43,162 nucleotides of DNA from Candidatus Poribacteria bacterium (GTDB taxonomy: Bacteria; Poribacteria; WGA-4E; PCPOR2b): contig JAJEAL010000066.1 of assembly GCA_022822785.1 (NCBI GenBank), positions 1-43,162 on the forward strand. Direction: 5' to 3'. Both the position numbers and the translations under genes were made by a program. Below the pieces are notes generated by a model. It saw nothing but the letters and a program-made list of their open reading frames with translations. It had not been told where the DNA came from and searched no databases. How positions within the stretch are numbered: the first letter of the stretch is position 1; the number at the start of each line of letters is the position of its first letter. Positions 1 through 7,407 of the stretch are shown here, piece after piece.

Positions 1-315
1 ACTGTCGGTGATGTGCACCCTGCCGAGACGTTGTTAGGACAGAACTTCCCCAACCCGTTCAACCCAGAGACATGGAGTCCCTACCAGCTTGAAAGCGCAT
101 CAGATGTGGTTCTCTCTATTTACGACACAGCGGGCAGTATCGTGCGGACGATAGACCTCGGTTTCAAGCCACAAGGGTTCTATATGACGCGCTCTAGGGC
201 GGCACACTGGGACGGTCGTAACAACATGGGCGAGTCGGTTGCATCAGGGGTCTACTTCTACAGTTTGCGGACCACTGATTTTTCAGCGACACGGAAGATG
301 CTGATACTGAAATAG
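1..315 (+). CDS. C-terminal part of a secreted protein with a T9SS/FlgD-like sorting domain (5' end outside window)
   Basis: The reading frame is open from base 1, so this is the 3' end of a larger gene. The visible residues are almost exactly one C-terminal module: QNFPNPFNPETWSPYQL, then a beta-sandwich pattern (VVLSIYDTAG, HWDGRNNMGE, SGVYFYSL) and a basic end TRKMLILK. This is the FlgD-Ig-like / type IX secretion type C-terminal sorting domain that ends many extracellular proteins of Poribacteria and the Bacteroidetes group. The same module, with an identical last eight residues, ends the metallopeptidase at 15443-19429. The catalytic or binding part lies upstream of the window, so function cannot be told. 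Secretion and cell-surface anchoring are inferred from the module. Confidence 0.85.
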   Translation, partial: TVGDVHPAETLLGQNFPNPFNPETWSPYQLESASDVVLSIYDTAGSIVRTIDLGFKPQGFYMTRSRAAHWDGRNNMGESVASGVYFYSLRTTDFSATRKMLILK

Positions 316-364
316 CATCAAACGACCAGATGATGGTTAACAGGTTCATTATGGAGAGGGGTGT

Positions 365-853
365 ATGAAAAATTTAAAGATTCGATGGTTGGCAACGCCA
401 CTGATAATAGGCGCCGGTATCTTTGTTGCGACAACGGGACTGCTGATGTTCTTTGTTACGGCAGACCCCTTCAGGTTCGCTCATGAAATCGTTGGCGTTG
501 GATTTGCTGTTGGCATTGTGCTCCATATCTTGAGTAATTGGCGACCATTTACCAGATATTTCTCGCAAAAAAGTGCTGCCGGCATTATCGCGCTAGGCTG
601 GGTGGTCGGTATCAGCTTGGTTACGACCTCGGCAATGCGAGGTGAGGAAGATGCTGAGGACCGGGTTGTGGACCAAATTGAGCAGACCTCGATTCAGCTG
701 CTCGCACCGGTCGTTGGTGTGGAGGTCGGTGCGCTCGTAGATCGACTCAAGGCGGACGGTTTGGTTGTCGATAATCCTGAGATGTCTATCGAGCAACTCG
801 CTGATAAACACGGGACAGACACCGAGGATATATTGCTCTTGATATTTCGATGA
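365..853 (+). CDS. DUF4405-like three-helix membrane protein
   Basis: A 162-residue protein with three predicted membrane helices (about residues 8-30, 40-57, 71-90). His40 opens the second helix (FRFAHEIVG) and His54 lies near its end (VLHILSNWR). That pattern is typical of DUF4405, a small cytochrome-b561-like family in which the histidines may bind haem. The C-terminal 40 residues form a soluble helical tail with PEMSIEQLADKHGTDTEDILLLIF. Similar tails occur on DUF4405 proteins of anaerobes. The start is supported by GGAGAGG just upstream. The gene stands alone between the sorting-domain gene and a long non-coding stretch, so no redox partner is evident. The family call is from pattern recognition; haem binding is inference. 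Confidence 0.65.
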   Translation: MKNLKIRWLATPLIIGAGIFVATTGLLMFFVTADPFRFAHEIVGVGFAVGIVLHILSNWRPFTRYFSQKSAAGIIALGWVVGISLVTTSAMRGEEDAEDRVVDQIEQTSIQLLAPVVGVEVGALVDRLKADGLVVDNPEMSIEQLADKHGTDTEDILLLIFR

Positions 854-878
854 GCCGGTAATCGTTCATTTGACTTAT

Positions 879-946
879 GGGACTATCGAATCAAATCTAC
901 TGATTTTGAGTTAGGTACAAAATTGCGAGTTTTTTTTGATAGTCCC
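879..946. repeat. Inverted repeat after the DUF4405-like gene
   Basis: GGGACTATC at 879-887 is complementary to GATAGTCCC at 938-946. The second arm is preceded by a run of nine T. The 50-base loop is too long for a typical intrinsic terminator, so this may be a decayed element end or part of a larger RNA fold. Confidence 0.4.
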
Positions 947-982
947 GCCATCGTTAGGTCTTGCGTTCCCTAAGCCCTAACA

Positions 983-1018
983 ACCTTGACGCCTATCGTT
1001 GCCCGTGGGCGTCAAGGT
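983..1018. terminator. 11-bp perfect hairpin, possible terminator
   Basis: ACCTTGACGCC (983-993) pairs perfectly with GGCGTCAAGGT (1008-1018) across a 14-base loop. The bases after it (CATCTTTT) are only weakly T-rich. It could therefore be an intrinsic terminator for the gene ending at 853, or a member of a hairpin family: a shorter hairpin with the same TCAAGGT/ACCTTGA core follows sodC at 11029-11050. Confidence 0.4.
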
Positions 1019-1332
1019 CATCTTTTCGGTGCTGGCGGAGTAGTGATACGCCTTGCTGTCCAATCTGCTATGTGTTGCAAACCGACAGCATAGCCTTTTG
1101 TCCAGATAACCTGTTAAGGTGCCAACGGTTTTGACAGACTGACCCCTTGGGCTTAGCCTGTCAAAAACTCAAATTTCGCTTGGTTGGACAGCAGGATTTC
1201 AGAGGAGCCTTTTTTGATGTATCAAGACCTGTTGGGCAAGGATAGGGTCCATGATATACAATACCCCCAAAGGCACTAGGGCGTTTTTAATCCGGTGTTA
1301 TTCTGACTGATTCATGAGTTTTAAGGCAATAT

Positions 1333-1404
1333 GGCAGTTCGTCTCAATCAAATAGATTTCTGCCTCCTTGAGCTATGGGGTCACCCCCATAGAGATGAAC
1401 TGCC
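1333..1404. repeat. Nested palindrome of the GGCAGT..ACTGCC family, copy 1
   Basis: Outer arms are GGCAGTTC (1333-1340) and GAACTGCC (1397-1404). An inner hairpin, CTATGGGG (1373-1380) with CCCCATAG (1385-1392), has a 4-base loop. The right arm continues into GCCAACTT, as in the copy at 10326-10397. A diverged third copy lies at 11007-11075. Confidence 0.55.
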
Positions 1405-1463
1405 GCCAACTTATGTCAGTCATCCTCATGGTTGATCGCTAGCGTTTTTGGGAGGTTGACGCT

Positions 1464-1652
1464 TTGAAAGGTTTACGTCTGCTAAAAACCTTTGTGAGTC
1501 ATGGCGTCCACCATAGCCGGGGGGTGACTGCCGCCATTTCGACGGACAGGAGGTTTGGTATACCGGATAACGTGCTGTTAACGATACTTATCCCTTGTTT
1601 CATTCTTGGTGCGATCATTCGGCTGATCGTCTGGTTCAAAAGGGGTAAGTGA
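1464..1652 (+). CDS. Possible small membrane protein
   Basis: A 62-codon frame starts with TTG, eight bases after a good GGAGG. The predicted protein has a basic N-terminal half and one strongly hydrophobic segment (about residues 38-57, NVLLTILIPCFILGAIIRLIVW) ending FKRGK, consistent with a single-pass inner-membrane protein. I recognise no family. The rare start codon, small size and lack of comparison make it a tentative call; the ribosome binding site and tail topology are the only support. Confidence 0.3.
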   Translation: MKGLRLLKTFVSHGVHHSRGVTAAISTDRRFGIPDNVLLTILIPCFILGAIIRLIVWFKRGK

Positions 1653-1721
1653 GGTGATATAATTTGGTGAGTTGTGTATCGATGTGATGCTATATTAACC
1701 TAAGTTGCTAGTTGTCAACGC

Positions 1722-1801
1722 CGCTCGGTTTGGATAAACATATCCGTATCATGCAGTAGATTTGTCAATCCACTGCGAGCAGAAGCTTAACATTTATCTG
1801 A
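1722..1801. repeat. Structured upstream repeat, copy 1
   Basis: This matches the repeat at 3638-3756: CTCGGTTTGGATA..CATATCC, then GATTTGTCAATCCACT, then CGAGCA, then GCTTAACATTTATCTGA. Two hairpins are conserved: GGATA/TATCC, and AGTAGATT/AATCCACT with one mismatch. The middle hairpin of copy 2 is absent. Like copy 2, it lies just upstream of a gene, here the acyltransferase starting at 1831. Confidence 0.6.
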
Positions 1802-1830
1802 CAATGTACTATTACTCAGTCATATAAATT

Positions 1831-3501
1831 ATGTCCATTCCTTCCTCTTCCAAACGGCGACATGACCTAGACGCCCTGCGTGCTATCGCCATGCTATTAG
1901 GCATTGCCATGCACGGATTGCTAGCATTTATTGAGTTTCCTTGGCCAATTCAAAATTCGCAAACAAGTCCCGGACTTGCACTTATCTTTTTTGCAGTACA
2001 CGGATTTTGGATGCCGGTTTTCTTTGTCATGAGCGGTTTTTTTGCTGCCATGTTATGGCGTATGCAGGGCTTGAAGTCGTTATTGTGGCATCGGTTTCGG
2101 CGTATCTTCTTGCCGTTGGTGTTGGGCTGTGTCACAATAGTCCCGATTACAAACTGGATTTACGAAAGGGCAATTCAATCTGCATTGCAACGTGCCATTG
2201 TGGCAGCCCCCTCCCGTTTCGTTCCAACAGATTCTGGGATGAATATTTGGATTGCAGCAAGAACTGGAAACCTTGAAGCCATCAAGGCGCACTTGGCAAA
2301 TAAAGTGGATCTCAGTGCCCACGATTCGCAGGCAGGACTTACCCCTTTATCGTGGGCAGCCTTGATGGGAAACGCAGAAGTCGTCGAACATCTCATCAAA
2401 TCAGGAGTAGATGTAAACGGCAAGAATAGTGATGGCGGCATACCACTACACGAAGCTGTTTTTATGGGACAAGATGAGGTTGTTGCCTTACTGCTTCAAA
2501 ATGGTGCGGAGATGGATGCCACGGATAATCAAGGTGAAATACCCTTAAACCGCGCCCGTGTAAGGTCAAAATACACACATGCTAGAGCCGCTGCATTACA
2601 AATTAAACTATATCCATTGCGCCTAGCAAATGCAAGGAGGCGTGTTGTCAATCTTCTCTCTGAATACGAGAACACGGGAAAGATTCAATATAAGTACAAC
2701 GCTGTTTGGCGTTTGTTGACAACAACAGAAATATTTGAACACCTCTGGTTTCTTTGGGTTCTCTGCTGGCTGGTCCTCGCTTTCGCCCTATATGCCGCAA
2801 TTGTTGACCGGATGCAGTGGACAGGCCCACCGCAAAAATTCATACTCTCGCCTCTCCGATATCTTTGGGTGATTCCCCTAACTATGCTAGCACAATGGTT
2901 TATGGCAGCAAAAGGTAATGTGCCAAATTTTGGCCCAGATGTTTCGTCAACCATTTTACCAGCACCTTATATACTTGTCTATTACGGCATCTTCTTTTTC
3001 TTTGGTGTCCTCTACTATGATAGTGATGACTGTACGGGAGAAGTTGGGAGACGGTGGGCAATCACCTTGCCAATAGCTATGTCAATCATCTTTCCCCTCG
3101 GATTGACATTTGGGGTACTGAATTTTATCGAACCTGTGTTTGGACTTATTCCGGGTTCACCCATACATCACCTTATTTCGGTCGCTATGCAGGCAGTGTA
3201 TGCATGGCTGATGGTCTTCTCCCTTATGGGGGCTTTTCGTCGATTGATGTCGAGAGAAAGCAAGGGGTGGCGCTACATCTCGGACTCCTCTTACTGGCTA
3301 TACCTTGCACACCTTCCCTTAGTTATCGCGGCACAACAAGTGGTGCAAATGTGGCAAGTGCCACTGATTGTCAAGTTCAGTCTAATATGTATTGTGGTAA
3401 CGGGGCTTCTACTGCTGAGTTACCAATTTTTGGTACGTTATACCTTTATAGGGGCGCTGCTGAATGGCCCACGCCAGCGTCCTCAGAAAGTTGTGAGTTA
3501 A
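1831..3501 (+). CDS. Membrane acyltransferase (acyltransferase 3 / OpgC-like) with internal ankyrin repeats
   Basis: A 556-residue protein. Residues 10-112 carry the acyltransferase-3 start: LDALRAIAM with Arg17, MHGL with His28, several membrane helices and the basic loop WHRFRRIFLP. Residues 300-545 resume with EHLWFLW and at least six more helices, as in OpgC/MdoC-type O-acyltransferases that move acyl groups onto envelope glycans. Between them, residues about 137-241 form three ankyrin-like repeats (IWIAARTGNLEAIKAHL, TPLSWAALMGNAEVVEHL, IPLHEAVFMGQDEVVALL). The membrane domain is therefore split by a soluble protein-binding module. There is no frameshift: one frame spans everything. A structured repeat lies immediately upstream. 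Acyl donor and acceptor are unknown. Family confidence is high; the role of the ankyrin insert is unknown. Confidence 0.85.
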   Translation: MSIPSSSKRRHDLDALRAIAMLLGIAMHGLLAFIEFPWPIQNSQTSPGLALIFFAVHGFWMPVFFVMSGFFAAMLWRMQGLKSLLWHRFRRIFLPLVLGCVTIVPITNWIYERAIQSALQRAIVAAPSRFVPTDSGMNIWIAARTGNLEAIKAHLANKVDLSAHDSQAGLTPLSWAALMGNAEVVEHLIKSGVDVNGKNSDGGIPLHEAVFMGQDEVVALLLQNGAEMDATDNQGEIPLNRARVRSKYTHARAAALQIKLYPLRLANARRRVVNLLSEYENTGKIQYKYNAVWRLLTTTEIFEHLWFLWVLCWLVLAFALYAAIVDRMQWTGPPQKFILSPLRYLWVIPLTMLAQWFMAAKGNVPNFGPDVSSTILPAPYILVYYGIFFFFGVLYYDSDDCTGEVGRRWAITLPIAMSIIFPLGLTFGVLNFIEPVFGLIPGSPIHHLISVAMQAVYAWLMVFSLMGAFRRLMSRESKGWRYISDSSYWLYLAHLPLVIAAQQVVQMWQVPLIVKFSLICIVVTGLLLLSYQFLVRYTFIGALLNGPRQRPQKVVS

Positions 3502-3637
3502 CCAAAACCCCTAGTATCCTGACCATACCTTCATTCTACAAGTCCTGATTTGGACAAAATATGACTTTTTGGCTCATATCAAAAGAAAGTGCAAAGCGCG
3601 GGGAGAAACCGAGTTTTTATTGTGACAAGTCACTCAC

Positions 3638-3756
3638 GGCTCGGCTTGGATAGACATATCCAAGCCATAAATACCCGGCTGATAGCACCATGTGCTAGGG
3701 AGCTGTGTAGTGGATTTGTCAATCCACTACGAGCAAGACCATTAGCATTTATCTGA
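3638..3756. repeat. Structured upstream repeat, copy 2, with three tandem hairpins
   Basis: Three perfect hairpins lie in a row. The first is GGCTTGGATA (3643-3652) with TATCCAAGCC (3657-3666), loop GACA. The second is TAGCAC (3683-3688) with GTGCTA (3692-3697), loop CAT. The third is GTAGTGGATT (3707-3716) with AATCCACTAC (3721-3730), loop TGTC. Outer sequence (CTCGGCTTGGATA; CGAGCA..ATTTATCTGA) is shared with 1722-1801. The rest of the 3502-3903 gap shows only a half-copy of an ACCGAGTTTTT terminator arm near 3608. Confidence 0.7.
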
Positions 3757-3903
3757 TAGAGTAATAATCTTGAAACGAAAATTGATGATATGGATAAACA
3801 CCTCACACTCCAACCAAAAAAAACTGTAATGAAACGTTATTGGCAAGATGGTAATGGAACGCCAAGAAATCCACTTCGACAAACCCCGAACAAGGAGAAA
3901 ATG

Positions 3904-4530
3904 ATGCACACCCCATTCTATTACACAGTATCTACCGTCGCTTTATGTTTACTTGTGGTCAGTTGTGGACCGGCACCGCAAGGCGAAAGGATGCCTATCC
4001 CAAGCGCAACCCGTGCACAGTCTGCTTCAACCGAGTCTCAGAAACTACCGGCATCGTGGACAGGAGTGTCTTCTGCTGCGTCGATTGATGTGACGAAAAA
4101 ACCGCTGTTGAAAACGTTCTTTAGGACCGCGCCGAGTGTCACCCGGCTCGATGACCTCTATGCGACGACAAGGGGGACCGTCGAAAATATAGCCGTTGTG
4201 TCCAACTGTAACTTGGAGGTATTGAAATCGTTTGTGGTAACGGGTTGGGCTCCCGTTATCTTGTTAAGACGTTCTGGCAAAGGACACCTCACCGTGGTAA
4301 TGGGCTACAATGATGTCGCCCAGCAGATTCAGGTTGGGAATCCGCTCGGTGCAGAAAGGGCCGAGCGCAGACTGACCTACTCAGACTTTCAGAAAGAGTG
4401 GATAACGGGATCGGGATCCAAATGTGTCCTGATTACGCCCCAAAAACTGAACGAAGCGGCAATCCATACCGCATTGAAAAAACACCTCCCTGAAGACCTG
4501 TTTGCTCGGATTCAGGTCAGAAGCCGTTGA
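3904..4530 (+). CDS. Lipoprotein with a degenerate C39-like peptidase domain
   Basis: The ATG at 3904 (or 3901) follows AGGAG at 3893-3897. The frame is open back to 3790 but that part lacks a signal. The N-terminus is a lipoprotein signal with lipobox LVVSC followed by a low-complexity linker. The C-terminal half fits the Peptidase_C39-like fold: LKSFVVTGWAPVILLRR, then GHLTVVMGYND with the expected His, then QVGNPLGAE, then RLTYSDFQKEW. The usual catalytic Cys motif upstream is not evident, since the NCNLE segment does not fit it well, and the NP motif replaces the common DP. It may be an inactive binding domain. An outer-membrane or periplasmic location is inferred from the lipobox. No linked export system is visible. 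Confidence 0.65.
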   Translation: MHTPFYYTVSTVALCLLVVSCGPAPQGERMPIPSATRAQSASTESQKLPASWTGVSSAASIDVTKKPLLKTFFRTAPSVTRLDDLYATTRGTVENIAVVSNCNLEVLKSFVVTGWAPVILLRRSGKGHLTVVMGYNDVAQQIQVGNPLGAERAERRLTYSDFQKEWITGSGSKCVLITPQKLNEAAIHTALKKHLPEDLFARIQVRSR

Positions 4531-4561
4531 AACACGGACCGAACCTGGTATCTGGAGGTCA

Positions 4562-4773
4562 ATCGTGAAGTTCAGAGGACAGAGAAATCCGCACCCTATT
4601 GCCCCCAGGCCCGGTAAGTGCGGTTTCCAACCCTGGTCTCGATTTATCGGACCGCACCGCCTCCCGACGAGCTATGACACCAGTAGGTGCGGTTTTTAAC
4701 CGCACCGCATCCCGACGAGTCGGGACAGGATACGGAGAGCAAAAGCGTCCATTCACTTTTAGGATTTACTATA
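4562..4773. mobile_element. MITE-like element, copy 1 (left border uncertain)
   Basis: The right end, AAAGCGTCCATTCAC..TTTACTATA, reads on the opposite strand as TATAGTAAATCCTAAAAG, matching the ends of the other copies. The interior holds CCCAGGCCCGGTAAGTGCGG and a perfect hairpin GGTGCGGTT (4686-4694) / AACCGCACC (4698-4706). The left end is diverged. The element fills most of the gap between the genes ending at 4530 and starting at 4820. Confidence 0.65.
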
Positions 4774-4819
4774 ATCTGAGTATCGGTTCTAACTAACCAA
4801 TGCGTGTGGAGGGAAAAAG

Positions 4820-5116
4820 ATGATTAGAATAGCGATAGTCTTGCTGATGTTGCTCACTGGGTGTGCAACGCCCCAGCCGGAACCCCGATTCATGGGGCAA
4901 TATCTGAGCCTGACGGGTGAACCTTTCAAAACGGCTTATCCCGACATCAAGGAATTGGACAGAAGCACACATGGTAACTATGTCAAATACCTCACGCTTA
5001 ATGGAAAAATCTTGATGGCTCGCTATGACGAGAAGAAGGGGGCGTGGCAGATAACTGTGAGGCGACCGCACCCCAATGAATTGGAACAATACAAAGAGGA
5101 GTGGCATTTTGACTAG
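4820..5116 (+). CDS. Small lipoprotein of unknown function
   Basis: A 98-residue protein with a short signal and lipobox LLTGC at residues 11-15, preceded by GGAGGG in front of the ATG. The mature part is polar, with FMGQYLSLTGEPF and a C-terminal WQITVRRPHPNELEQYKEEWHF. I recognise no domain. It begins about 45 bases after the end of a MITE-like element, so its promoter may lie in or next to that element. Confidence 0.65.
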   Translation: MIRIAIVLLMLLTGCATPQPEPRFMGQYLSLTGEPFKTAYPDIKELDRSTHGNYVKYLTLNGKILMARYDEKKGAWQITVRRPHPNELEQYKEEWHFD

Positions 5117-5195
5117 CCCCAAACGTTATTATAACCTCTTTGGATAGTCAACTGCGTAACTCCTACTCTTGAGAAAAAAAGCGAGGTAATGTTTT

Positions 5196-6968
5196 ATGCA
5201 GATGCAATCTATTACAGCCAATCCGTCTCAGATTATGGTCGAGCAGCTTGCGGCATTGGATGTGAAGTATCTGTTTTATAATTCCGGCTCACGCGAGGCA
5301 CGCTTTTTCGATGCCTTGCATGCTCACTCAGATATACACGGCATTCTGGCACTCCATGAGGGTACTGTCGCAGCACAAGCAGGCGGCTACACGCAGGCGA
5401 ATCTCGATCCGGCGGTCATGGTTGTCCATCTCGGCGCGGGACTTGCCCAATGTTTGGGGCAGCTCATCAACATCTGGTCGAGTGGCTTGCCCGTCGTCGT
5501 CATTACCTTTGCGGGTGACACCGGCAGCTACGTCGATCGGATTGAACTGGATCTCAATCACAACTTCGGACCGACCGCCATCGCCGCGCCTTTCACAAAG
5601 CAAAACTGGACCGTGATTGAGCCTGAAGGGCTGCCGCAAGCGATTCACCGTGCGTTACTGGTCGCCAAAACGCCACCGGTGGGTCCCGTCCATCTCGCTG
5701 TGTATGATCGGGCACTTGGGGCTGAGCAGATAACCACAAACATTATTGAGGGAAGTATCCCAGAGCTCCACGCGGGTTATCCATCAGATAGTGATGTCGA
5801 GACGATTGAATCTGCCTTGCACGACGCGAAGGCTCCGCTATTTTATATTGGAGATGGGGTCTGGAAGAGCGGCGCGGAAGACCAAATTATCGCGGTCGCT
5901 GAACACTTTGGCGTCCCCTGTGTCAGCAGCTACGTCCCCGTCGGCACTTGGGAAAGAAGCATCGCCACGAAACATCCACTCAATTGTGGACGGTTGGATC
6001 AGACGGTAGATATCCTTCAACCTGATCTGATTGTTTGTATCGGTGTACATCATCGGGGCGGCGGCAGGTCGGGCGATTTCGACGTGTTTTCTAAAGCGCG
6101 GCAGGTTATCGCCATTGGATCTGATATTGAGCATATCAAAAATATCCCGCATCTGTCTATAGCGATTCTAGCGGATGAATGTCGGACCTTTGAGCGGCTT
6201 CTCGAATTGGCATTGAGTCATTCACCCCCAAATCACTTCGACGAGCGACGCGCTTGGGCAATTGAACAAGCCGCCGCGTTTCACGTACAGCGAATAAATG
6301 AGGTGTGGACGACTGAAATTCAACCCAATCAGATCCGGCCATGGATAGTTGCAGAGACGCTAGACACCGCCTTAGAACGGCGTGGCGGTGGGTTGGTGAT
6401 GCTCGAACAATATGCGGTCCCTTGGGACACTGTGGGCGGATATACGCTTTCATCAGACACCGTAGCCGGTACAGATACTGGCAGAAACAGATACATCCGC
6501 GCTGCCGGTGGGTCTGAGGGCTACGGGGTGGGTGGAACGGTCGGCTTGAAACTCGCAGCCCCTGAAAAGCCGGTCGTTGGATTGGTCGGTGATGGTTCGC
6601 TGTTGTACGCAGAGTCAGGGCTGTGGACCGCAGCACATCATAGCATACCGGTGCTCTACATTATTCCCAATAACCAATCTTATGGCGCAGTTGCTTCCTC
6701 CTTTGGAAACGCGGGCGGGGTGATGAAGGAGACAGGGGAATATGCCGGTGTCGTTCTGGAGGGTATCAACCCCGTGAAACTCGCGGAGGGGGTCGGTATG
6801 GAGGGGATGCACGTCCAAGAGGAGTCTCGCCTTGCTGCGGCAATTGAACATGGACTGAACGTGGTTGAAAGGGAAAGACGCCCATTTCTCTTGGATGTTC
6901 GCTTGCCGCTAGGGTTGCCAGAAGGCGGACGTGCTGCGGCGCAATTTCGGCTTGCGGATGCCATGTAG
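5196..6968 (+). CDS. Thiamine-diphosphate enzyme of the acetolactate synthase / benzoylformate decarboxylase family
   Basis: A 590-residue cytosolic enzyme of usual length for the family. The N-terminal Pyr domain has the catalytic glutamate in LALHEGTVAAQAGGY (Glu55). The middle domain is NAD/FAD-fold-like without obvious cofactor residues. The C-terminal PP domain carries GDGSLLYAESGLWTAA with GDG at 465-467, ending in IIPNNQSYG, the ThDP/Mg2+ motif. Members decarboxylate 2-oxoacids or condense them. The substrate cannot be read from sequence. No small regulatory subunit or branched-chain amino-acid gene is nearby, so a biosynthetic acetolactate synthase role is unlikely. The gene appears to be a single transcription unit between a lipoprotein and a repeat-containing gap. 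Confidence 0.85.
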   Translation: MQMQSITANPSQIMVEQLAALDVKYLFYNSGSREARFFDALHAHSDIHGILALHEGTVAAQAGGYTQANLDPAVMVVHLGAGLAQCLGQLINIWSSGLPVVVITFAGDTGSYVDRIELDLNHNFGPTAIAAPFTKQNWTVIEPEGLPQAIHRALLVAKTPPVGPVHLAVYDRALGAEQITTNIIEGSIPELHAGYPSDSDVETIESALHDAKAPLFYIGDGVWKSGAEDQIIAVAEHFGVPCVSSYVPVGTWERSIATKHPLNCGRLDQTVDILQPDLIVCIGVHHRGGGRSGDFDVFSKARQVIAIGSDIEHIKNIPHLSIAILADECRTFERLLELALSHSPPNHFDERRAWAIEQAAAFHVQRINEVWTTEIQPNQIRPWIVAETLDTALERRGGGLVMLEQYAVPWDTVGGYTLSSDTVAGTDTGRNRYIRAAGGSEGYGVGGTVGLKLAAPEKPVVGLVGDGSLLYAESGLWTAAHHSIPVLYIIPNNQSYGAVASSFGNAGGVMKETGEYAGVVLEGINPVKLAEGVGMEGMHVQEESRLAAAIEHGLNVVERERRPFLLDVRLPLGLPEGGRAAAQFRLADAM

Positions 6969-7407
6969 ACAGTTCAAGTCCACGAGGCTTAACAGCCAAC
7001 TAACTATATTAGGACTCACACAGTTGAATGCCTCAAGCCTTGTAGTTCAGTGATTCAGTACCGCCCAACACAACTTACGACGCCCGATGAATTGGGCAAC
7101 TACAATAAATTCGTAAGTTTGTAGTCATGCGTGTAATAATATCCGATAAAATCCCTTATCGGACACTAATAGCGAAACAGGTTGGACTTGCGGAGTCGGC
7201 GACGACGGTAGCGGCATTGCAGATATTGATGGAATAGCGTAGGGAGTGGGGTGTCAAGACATGAATCTCGACCTATACGAAATCGGACATTTTAGGCGGG
7301 TTTTTAGGAAAAACGGAAAATATAGATCCAGTGTTTATAAGGGTCCGGGCAATCTCAATAAGAAAAAAACGTCCGATAACTGTAGAACAACCAGAAAGGA
7401 GTAATTT
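6969..7407. other. Gap with two small palindromes, no clear gene
   Basis: The gap contains the nested palindrome at 7072-7119 and a hairpin TCCGATAA (7142-7149) / TTATCGGA (7156-7163). Bases near 7156-7236 read as LIAKQVGLAESATTVAALQILME before a stop, possibly a gene remnant. A 47-codon basic ORF (7261-7404) has no ribosome binding site and I do not call it. Confidence 0.45.
7072..7119. repeat. REP-like nested palindrome, ACTTACG border
   Basis: Outer arms are AACTTACGA (7072-7080) and TCGTAAGTT (7111-7119). An inner stem GCCC (7082-7085)/GGGC (7094-7097) sits inside. The architecture is the same as at 27366-27418: a CTTACG border around a GC-rich core hairpin. It probably belongs to a dispersed repeat family. 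Confidence 0.5.

Larger units (their letters stand above)
854..1463. other. 610-base non-coding stretch rich in inverted repeats
   Basis: No convincing gene is seen in any frame. The stretch holds three separate inverted repeats (879-946, 983-1018 and 1333-1404, each listed). The remainder shows no promoter or homology I can recognise. It may contain decayed genes or mobile elements. Confidence 0.5.

Noticed and set aside
4502-4796. Several 65-codon frames across 4.5-4.8 kb
   Set aside because: They read through the palindromic repeats of a MITE-like element, giving repetitive RTASRR-type peptides.
5196-6968. Naming the ThDP enzyme as ilvB
   Set aside because: No regulatory subunit or branched-chain amino-acid genes are linked and family members have many substrates.
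7261-7404. 47-codon basic ORF just before the PD-(D/E)XK gene
   Set aside because: No ribosome binding site and no recognisable similarity; its end contains the ribosome binding site of the next gene.
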